A stretch of DNA of 64,000 nucleotides from Affinundibacterium fentianense. GTDB taxonomy: Bacteria > Pseudomonadota > Gammaproteobacteria > Burkholderiales > Burkholderiaceae_D. Positions within the stretch are counted from its first letter, which is position 1; every line of letters begins with the position of its first letter. The stretch is from assembly GCF_018139545.1 (NCBI RefSeq), contig NZ_JAGSPJ010000005.1, forward strand, positions 62,001 to 126,000, read 5' to 3'. Below are positions 58,497-64,000 of the stretch, piece by piece. The position numbers were made by a program, and so were the translations under genes. The notes under the pieces are model-generated. The model had not been told where the DNA came from and searched no databases. It worked only from the letters and a program-made list of their open reading frames with translations.

Positions 58497-58915
58497 TTCG
58501 TCAGCGTTGACGGCTATGTCGTCGATCCAAATAAGAGGAGGGCGACGTAGAGTACTGCGAATTAATACTTTTCGTCCTATTAGATAATCCTCGTGAAAAA
58601 TCACTCTTGCCCGACTAAACTTAACCCACACTTCCCAGTCTAAACGGGGTGATTCACTTAAAAAATGCGTCCAATCGGAAGATTTTTGAAGTGCATTTCA
58701 AAAATTGCTGACTTTGGATTCATTTATTTGTCATAAAATTGTGCGTTGCAGAAGTTTGAAATTCTGCGATTTCATTATTTTTAAGAATTTAATTTTTCAA
58801 TATTTCAAAGCATCAATATTTTATATTTTCATTGTAATTTTTGCAGTGTTGAGCGCCAACTCGATTTTCGGTTCTGGTTTACAATCTCATATCTTTAATT
58901 AAGAAATCAATCGAC
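58497..58915. other. Upstream region of the mla operon
   Basis: About 420 bases, very AT-rich from 58680 on. A plus-strand frame at 58705-58902 of 65 residues is low-complexity and has no ribosome binding site; it is not called. TACAAT at 58880-58885 could be a -10 element but lacks a good -35. Confidence 0.5.
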
Positions 58916-59731
58916 GTGTCTAATTTAGTTGAAATTCGTGATTTGCAGTTTGGCTATGGCAACCGACAGATTTTGTCTGGCCTGAGCATGGATTTCCCGC
59001 GCGGCAAAGTCATTGCTGTGATGGGAGGATCTGGTTCGGGAAAAACGACAATTTTGCGCTTGATTGGTGGTCAGATAGTGCCGCAACGTGGACACGTAAA
59101 AGTCGATGGTGAGGTAGTGCATACTCTGAAGGCGCATGGCATGTATGCTTTGCGACGTAAAATGGGCATGCTTTTTCAGCACGGCGCTTTATTTACTGAT
59201 CTTAGTGTATTTGAAAATGTTGCTTTTCCCTTGAGGGAGCACACTGAATTGTCAGAGTCGATGATTCAAGATTTGGTGTTGATGAAACTTAATGCGGTCG
59301 GTCTGCGAAATGCTGCGCGCTTAAAACCCTCTGAAATCTCAGGCGGTATGGCTAGACGGGTTGCCTTAGCCCGTGCGGTTGCATTAGACCCGCAATTGAT
59401 TATGTACGATGAGCCATTTGCTGGCCTTGATCCAATTTCTATGGGTGTCACGGCCACTTTGATTCGAAATCTGAATGATGCCTTGGGATCTACTAGTATT
59501 TTGGTTTCGCACGATGTGCACGAAACCTTTGTGATTGCCGACTATGTTTACTTTTTGTCGCAAGGTAAGATCGTTGCACAGGGTACACCGCAAGAGATGC
59601 TAGCCTCAACCGATCCGTACGTGAAGCAATTCGTTCACGCTGAAAGCGATGGCCCAGTGCCATTCCATTATCCCGGGAGGAGCTTAGCGCAAGAGCTTGG
59701 CCTGAAAGCCGTAAGTGGAGAACAGTCATGA
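58916..59731 (+). CDS. mlaF: Phospholipid ABC transporter ATP-binding protein MlaF
   Basis: A 271-residue ATPase from a GTG start. Walker A GGSGSGKTT (about 37-45), the signature ISGGMARR and Walker B LIMYDEPFAGLDPIS, then SHDVHETFVIADYVYFLSQG. It powers retrograde phospholipid movement in the Mla system at the inner membrane. Its stop overlaps the MlaE start (ATGA). First gene of mlaF-E-D-A-C-B. Confidence 0.95.
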   Translation: MSNLVEIRDLQFGYGNRQILSGLSMDFPRGKVIAVMGGSGSGKTTILRLIGGQIVPQRGHVKVDGEVVHTLKAHGMYALRRKMGMLFQHGALFTDLSVFENVAFPLREHTELSESMIQDLVLMKLNAVGLRNAARLKPSEISGGMARRVALARAVALDPQLIMYDEPFAGLDPISMGVTATLIRNLNDALGSTSILVSHDVHETFVIADYVYFLSQGKIVAQGTPQEMLASTDPYVKQFVHAESDGPVPFHYPGRSLAQELGLKAVSGEQS

Positions 59732-60507
59732 TGGCGCAGTTGATCAGCCGAATCGGGCAAGTCACGCGTGAGTCCATCACGAATTTAGGGCATGCCAGTC
59801 GCAGTTTTATAAGTATTGTTCTTAATTCCCCGAGCCTTTGGCGTCGACCACAGTTGATTGCGGATCAAGTGCATTTCATTGGGAATTATTCCTTAGTCAT
59901 TATCGCGATATCCGGTCTTTTTGTGGGATTTGTGCTTGGCTATCAAGGTTACTACACACTTAATCGTTATGGCTCGGAAGAGGCGTTAGGCCTATTGGTT
60001 GCCCTATCATTAGTGCGTGAGCTGGGTCCTGTGGTCACTGCATTGCTTTTTGCGGGTCGAGCAGGGACCTCGTTGACCGCCGAGATTGGTTTAATGAAAG
60101 CCGGCGAGCAATTGGCGGCGATGGAAATGATGGCGGTCAATCCCTTGCAACGCGTTGTTGCCCCAAGGTTTATCGCGGGAATTATTGCCTTGCCGATTTT
60201 GACCCTGATTTTTAATGCGATGGGAATCATCGGTGGATACTTGGTTGGTGTGTCATTGATCGGTGTCGATAGTGGTTCATTTTGGTCACAAATGCAGGCA
60301 GGTGTCGATATTTGGAAAGACCTTGGGAATGGCGTGATCAAGAGCATCGTTTTTGGCTTTGCCGTCACATTTGTAGCTCTTTATCAAGGTTACGAAGCCG
60401 ATCCAACGCCTGAAGGTGTGTCGCGAGCGACAACGCGCACTGTAGTGATTTCATCCCTACTCGTTTTATGGTTGGATTTCCTATTGACCGCATGGATGTT
60501 TCAATAA
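59728..60507 (+). CDS. mlaE: Phospholipid ABC transporter permease MlaE
   Basis: A 259-residue integral membrane protein of the MlaE family with about six hydrophobic segments. It contains VRELGPVVTALLFAGRAGTSLTAEIGLMKAGEQLAAMEMMAVNP and FGFAVTFVALYQGYEADPTPEGVSRATTRTVV. It is the permease for MlaF. GGAG lies seven bases before the ATG at 59728; the adjacent ATG 59731 is equivalent. It overlaps MlaF by four bases. Confidence 0.95.
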   Translation: MMAQLISRIGQVTRESITNLGHASRSFISIVLNSPSLWRRPQLIADQVHFIGNYSLVIIAISGLFVGFVLGYQGYYTLNRYGSEEALGLLVALSLVRELGPVVTALLFAGRAGTSLTAEIGLMKAGEQLAAMEMMAVNPLQRVVAPRFIAGIIALPILTLIFNAMGIIGGYLVGVSLIGVDSGSFWSQMQAGVDIWKDLGNGVIKSIVFGFAVTFVALYQGYEADPTPEGVSRATTRTVVISSLLVLWLDFLLTAWMFQ

Positions 60508-60580
60508 CTGATGCGGTTTCGATGGAAACCGTAGTCTCGATCCGACGAGCTAAGAAACAGAATTTTATTTGAGGTAAATG

Positions 60581-61054
60581 ATGCAAAAAAAATCGATAGA
60601 CTTTTGGGTGGGCGTGTTTGTGCTACTAGGTGCTGCGTCCCTGCTTTTTCTCGCTTTAAAAGCAGGCAATATGAGTAGTCTCTCTTTTGAGCAAACCTAC
60701 GATGTCATCACAAAGTTTGACAATATTGGCGGATTAAAACCAAATGCAGCCGTAAAGAGTGCTGGCGTGGTCGTTGGCCGCGTTAGTTCAATTACTTTTG
60801 ATGATAAGAGTTTTCAAGCCACCGTCATTTTGAAGATGGAGAAGCGCTATAGCTTTCCGAAGGACAGTTCTGCCAAAATCTTGACCGCTGGATTGCTTGG
60901 CGAACAGTACATTGGACTAGAGGCGGGCGGTGACACCAAAAATCTGGCTGCTGGCGACAAGATCACAATGACGCAGTCAGCAGTTGTTCTTGAGAACTTG
61001 ATTAGTCAATTTTTATTTAGTAAAGCAGCGGAAGGTAAGGAAGATCAAAAATGA
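60581..61054 (+). CDS. mlaD: Outer-membrane lipid asymmetry protein MlaD
   Basis: A 157-residue MCE-domain protein. An N-terminal membrane anchor (about 8-25) is followed by the MCE domain: YDVITKFDNIGGLKPNAAVKSAGVVVGRVSSITFD, then LTAGLLGEQYIGLEAGGD. MlaD hexamers form the periplasmic ring on MlaFE. The ATG at 60581 has better spacing to GAGG than ATG 60578. It ends in an ATGA overlap with MlaA. Confidence 0.95.
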   Translation: MQKKSIDFWVGVFVLLGAASLLFLALKAGNMSSLSFEQTYDVITKFDNIGGLKPNAAVKSAGVVVGRVSSITFDDKSFQATVILKMEKRYSFPKDSSAKILTAGLLGEQYIGLEAGGDTKNLAAGDKITMTQSAVVLENLISQFLFSKAAEGKEDQK

Positions 61055-61842
61055 GAAGCCCAGCGTTGCAAGAAAGAACCCTAGCTTCAAGTCTGCTAAG
61101 CCGCGTCCTTTTGCTCTGTTTGTTGGCGTTGAGTATGAGCGCATGTACGACAGTGACAAAAGTGAAAACCAAAGCTTTAGCGACTTTAGAAAAAGTCAGC
61201 GAGACAACAGGGATTGGCAATAATCCAGATGATCCCCTTGAAGGTTTTAATCGTTCAATGTTCAGTTTCAATGAAAGCTTGGACGAATCTGTATTAAAAC
61301 CATCGGCAAAGGCCTATCAAGCTGTGACGCCAGATTTTGTGCAGACAGCTGTCGCCAATTTTTTTAGTAATATCGGTGATGCGTGGACCGCTGTGAATAA
61401 TGTTTTGCAAGGCAATGTTGGCGACGGCGTAAATGATATTTTAAGATTTGGGATCAACACGACCATGGGTCTCGGAGGGTTGATTGATGTTGCTAGTGCG
61501 GGCGGAATGCCCAAGCATCGCGCCGATTTTGGGCAAACCTTGGGTGTTTGGGGCGTCCCAGCTGGTCCGTACGTTGTTTTACCGATTCTTGGGGCGTCGA
61601 CTTTGCGTGATACAGTCGCGACACCAGTTGATTTGAAAGGTGATTTGCTCAGGTCGCAAAGCACGACTGCTGTCAATAATTCGGCAACCGTTTTGAAAGT
61701 CTTGGACAAGCGCGCCGCGGCATTGGATGCCGTGAGTTTGATTGACGAAGCCGCCTTAGATAAGTATGTTTTTATTCGGGGCGCGTATTTGCAGCGTCGT
61801 GAAAGTCAAATCAGTGCGGGTAAAAAGGAAGATCAAGAATAA
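61051..61842 (+). CDS. mlaA: Outer-membrane lipoprotein MlaA (VacJ)
   Basis: A 263-residue VacJ-family lipoprotein. Lipobox SMSAC (Cys about 31), then DDPLEGFNRSMFSFNESLDESVLKPSAKAYQAVTP, VNNVLQGNVGDGVNDILRFGINTTMGLGGLIDVAS, and GQTLGVWGVPAGPYVVLPILGASTLRD. It extracts phospholipids from the outer leaflet of the outer membrane and passes them to MlaC. In many betaproteobacteria this gene sits inside the mla operon, as here. Confidence 0.96.
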   Translation: MRSPALQERTLASSLLSRVLLLCLLALSMSACTTVTKVKTKALATLEKVSETTGIGNNPDDPLEGFNRSMFSFNESLDESVLKPSAKAYQAVTPDFVQTAVANFFSNIGDAWTAVNNVLQGNVGDGVNDILRFGINTTMGLGGLIDVASAGGMPKHRADFGQTLGVWGVPAGPYVVLPILGASTLRDTVATPVDLKGDLLRSQSTTAVNNSATVLKVLDKRAAALDAVSLIDEAALDKYVFIRGAYLQRRESQISAGKKEDQE

Positions 61843-62013
61843 GTCCATTTGGTGACTTGGTGTCAACCCAACAGCGATATCCGTGGTTAATAGAGAAATG
61901 CTCAGATGCATTCGCTGTTGACAGAGTTGATTGAAAAATTAAACAAATAGTTTGCGTAACAATGCGAAACGAAACGTATTCATTGTGAGTTAAAGTTATC
62001 AAGAGAGAAAAAG

Positions 62014-62640
62014 ATGAAAAAATTTAGCCAAATATTCGTGAGTTTGATCGCTGGATTGAGTTTCTTTGCTGCTGCACAAGCACAAGAAGCACCTGATCAA
62101 CTCGTCAAACGTTTAAGCACAGAGATCATTGACGCAGCCAAAACTGATAAAGATATTCAAGCAGGGAATCGTCAACGTATCAACGATTTAGTTGAAACAA
62201 AAGTATTGCCACATATTAATTTTGAACGCATGACATCGCTCGCTGTAAGTAAGAATTGGCGTACTGCGACACCGGAACAGCAAAAACAGTTAGTGAATGA
62301 ATTTCGTACTTTGTTAATACACACTTATTCTGGTGCTATTACGCAAATTCGGGACCAACGTGTTGAGTTTAAGCCGTTTCGTTCCGCACCAGACGATACC
62401 GAAGTCGAAGTGAAAAGTCTTGTGATTCAGACGCGGGGCGAGCCATTGCAATTGAGTTATAGATTGGAAAAAACGCCCGCAGGCTGGAAGATCTTCGACA
62501 TCAATGTATTGGGTGCTTGGTTAGTGGAGACCTACAAAGGGAGTTTCTCGGCGGAAGTAAATAAGACGGGGATCGATGGCTTAATCAAGACATTGGTTGA
62601 GAAAAATAAAAAATTGGCTGCTGCGCCAGTCAAAAAATAA
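62014..62640 (+). CDS. mlaC: Periplasmic phospholipid-binding protein MlaC
   Basis: A 208-residue protein. A signal peptide (about 1-24, ending AAAQAQ) is followed by the MlaC fold: LVETKVLPHINFERMTSLAVSKNWRTATPEQQKQLVNEFRTLLIHTYSGAI, and then RLEKTPAGWKIFDINVLGAWLVETYKGSF. It shuttles phospholipid between MlaA and MlaD. It lies about 170 bases after mlaA, behind GAGAGAAA. Confidence 0.95.
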   Translation: MKKFSQIFVSLIAGLSFFAAAQAQEAPDQLVKRLSTEIIDAAKTDKDIQAGNRQRINDLVETKVLPHINFERMTSLAVSKNWRTATPEQQKQLVNEFRTLLIHTYSGAITQIRDQRVEFKPFRSAPDDTEVEVKSLVIQTRGEPLQLSYRLEKTPAGWKIFDINVLGAWLVETYKGSFSAEVNKTGIDGLIKTLVEKNKKLAAAPVKK

Positions 62641-62662
62641 ATAACAAATTTTGGAGTACAGC

Positions 62663-62947
62663 ATGGTCTTACAAGATCAAGAATTGAATTTGCGTAACGC
62701 GGTATCCGTTTCTGAGGCGGGTTTGCGGGCGATCCATGCTGGGGACGATATCATCGACATGACGGCATTAGAATCGGTTGATTCTTCTGCCGTTGCTGTC
62801 ATGTTGGCATGGCAACGCCGAGCACAAGCCACAAATAGGAAGTTGCGGTTTGTTGGCGTTTCGAGCAGTTTATTTAGTCTTATTTCCCTCTATGGCCTCA
62901 CGGATTTCTTTCATTTGAGCGCCTCCATCCAAGCAGAGCGACATTGA
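62663..62947 (+). CDS. mlaB: STAS-domain protein MlaB
   Basis: A 94-residue cytoplasmic STAS protein from the ATG at 62663 behind GGAG. It contains DMTALESVDSSAVAVMLAWQRRAQATNRKLRFVGVSSSLFSLISLYGLTDFF, the STAS core with the Ser-Ser site. MlaB binds MlaF and stabilises the transporter. It lies at the end of the mla operon. Confidence 0.93.
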   Translation: MVLQDQELNLRNAVSVSEAGLRAIHAGDDIIDMTALESVDSSAVAVMLAWQRRAQATNRKLRFVGVSSSLFSLISLYGLTDFFHLSASIQAERH

Positions 62948-63126
62948 TACGCAAGCTATTTGTAGTCAATTGTCTATACAAGAAGCACGATCAAGTGCGA
63001 CCCTTAATCGGCTAAAATCCCCTATAATCATGGGCTTTGACGGCAATTGCCGTGATTTTTTCCCGATTCTTGTTTAGAGTTTTTTCACCCAGATTCTCAT
63101 TCATAGCGCGTAAGCGCGAACGCCAC

Positions 63127-64000
63127 ATGGCTGCCATACAAATTAGTAATGTACAAAAATCCTATCAGTCTGCTGGCAAAAAGCTACAGGCTCTAGGTGG
63201 TGTCTCACTCGCGATCGAAGAAGGCGAGTTTTTTGGTTTACTGGGCCCGAATGGCGCAGGTAAGACAACCTTAATTTCGATTATTGCAGGTTTGAATCGT
63301 GCTGATTCTGGCCAAGTTTTGGTGCAAGGACATGATGTGGTGCGCGACTACCGCGCGGCACGCAGCAAGCTTGGTGTGGTTCCGCAAGAATTGGTGTTTG
63401 ATCCATTCTTCACCGTGCGTGAAACCCTGCGTTTGCAATCCGGTTATTTCGGCATTAAAAACAATGATGCGTGGATTGATGAGGTCATGGAAAACCTTGA
63501 TCTAACGAATAAAGCCGATGCGAATATGCGGGCTTTATCGGGTGGTATGAAGCGCCGTGTTTTAGTCGCACAAGCATTGGTGCATAAACCACCAGTGATT
63601 ATTTTAGATGAGCCGACTGCGGGTGTTGATGTGGAGTTGCGTCAGACTTTGTGGAAGTTCATTTCGCGTCTAAATCGTGAAGGGCATACCATCGTCTTGA
63701 CCACGCACTATTTGGAAGAAGCACAAGCTTTGTGTAATCGGGTCGCGATGTTGAAATTTGGAAAAGTCGTTGCGCTCGATACGATGTCTGCGCTGATCAA
63801 GCGCATTTCCGGTTCACAGATGAAAGTGCAACTCGCGCATGGCGAATTGCCTGCTTCATTGCACAATCTGATTATCCCTGCGGATACGCAAGCCGAGGCG
63901 AATAGTTTTGCATTACGGATTACGAATTACGCTGAGGTTGAACCGATATTGGCGAATCTGCGTCAAGCGGGTTGCGTGATTGAGGATCTGCAATTGCAAC
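63127..64000 (+). CDS. ABC transporter ATP-binding protein (YadG-like), 3' end outside window
   Basis: The frame is open from the ATG at 63127 to the last base. The protein (at least 291 residues) has Walker A GPNGAGKTT, an LSGGMKRRV signature, Walker B VIILDEPTAGVD, and HYLEEAQALCNRVAML. It resembles the ATPase of YadGH-type ABC-2 exporters, which commonly follows mla in Burkholderiales. The partner permease would lie beyond the window. Substrate unknown. A 179-base gap from mlaB suggests a separate promoter is possible. Confidence 0.92.
   Translation, partial: MAAIQISNVQKSYQSAGKKLQALGGVSLAIEEGEFFGLLGPNGAGKTTLISIIAGLNRADSGQVLVQGHDVVRDYRAARSKLGVVPQELVFDPFFTVRETLRLQSGYFGIKNNDAWIDEVMENLDLTNKADANMRALSGGMKRRVLVAQALVHKPPVIILDEPTAGVDVELRQTLWKFISRLNREGHTIVLTTHYLEEAQALCNRVAMLKFGKVVALDTMSALIKRISGSQMKVQLAHGELPASLHNLIIPADTQAEANSFALRITNYAEVEPILANLRQAGCVIEDLQLQ

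Noticed and set aside
58705..58902. 65-residue plus-strand gene before mlaF
   Set aside because: Very AT-rich, low-complexity translation without a ribosome binding site; more likely a promoter region.

Overview
The window looks like a chromosomal segment of a betaproteobacterium in the Burkholderiales, most probably an Oxalobacteraceae member of the Undibacterium type. The basis is protein-level resemblance of ychF, uvrA, ssb, gltBD and mla, base composition near balance by eye, and several DUF4214/RTX proteins. This placement is inference; no rRNA or tRNA gene was found to confirm it. Genes lie on both strands with short gaps, many closed by clear hairpin terminators.

Layout. 0-1.6 kb: 3' part of a secreted RTX/DUF4214 protein. 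1.7-12.2 kb: mostly housekeeping (ychF, MATE exporter, pth, uvrA, MFS exporter, ssb), interrupted by a four-gene SPFH module (4.5-6.2 kb). 12.3-19.1 kb: a small hypothetical, an Lrp/AsnC regulator divergent from an ornithine cyclodeaminase gene, a transglutaminase-TPR lipoprotein and a phytase-like esterase lipoprotein. 19.2-36.9 kb: accessory region with two LysR/SDR divergent pairs, a DUF475 membrane protein, a lone B12-binding-like domain, two more DUF4214 proteins, a RAYT transposase relative that has lost its catalytic residues, SYLF and discoidin-like lipoproteins, MipA/OmpV, YdeI-like, DUF4256, YciI-like and esterase genes.

The accessory region ends in what reads as a single integron gene cassette (35995-36935, minus strand). 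It has a folded attC site with one extrahelical base just after the stop codon, and its first bases are complementary to the R'' box of that attC. The cassette encodes a two-helix membrane protein with a PD-(D/E)XK-like domain. No integrase is present.

37.4-43.9 kb: gltB-gltD, with a nested palindromic repeat between them. 44.3-50.4 kb: a chemotaxis receptor and a very large propeller-type histidine kinase. 51.4-56.6 kb: a branched-chain 2-oxoacid dehydrogenase operon (E1 alpha, E1 beta, E2, E3). 57.1-58.5 kb: an orphan solute-binding protein and a helix-hairpin-helix protein. 58.9 kb to the end: the mla phospholipid-transport operon (mlaF-E-D-A-C-B) followed by a second ABC ATPase cut by the window edge.

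Working together: the Mla proteins return phospholipids from the outer to the inner membrane. GltBD makes glutamate from glutamine and 2-oxoglutarate. The dehydrogenase operon oxidises branched-chain 2-oxoacids to acyl-CoA, with E3 reoxidising the lipoyl arm. REP-like inverted pairs recur at two same-strand gene junctions (6.9 and 52.9 kb).
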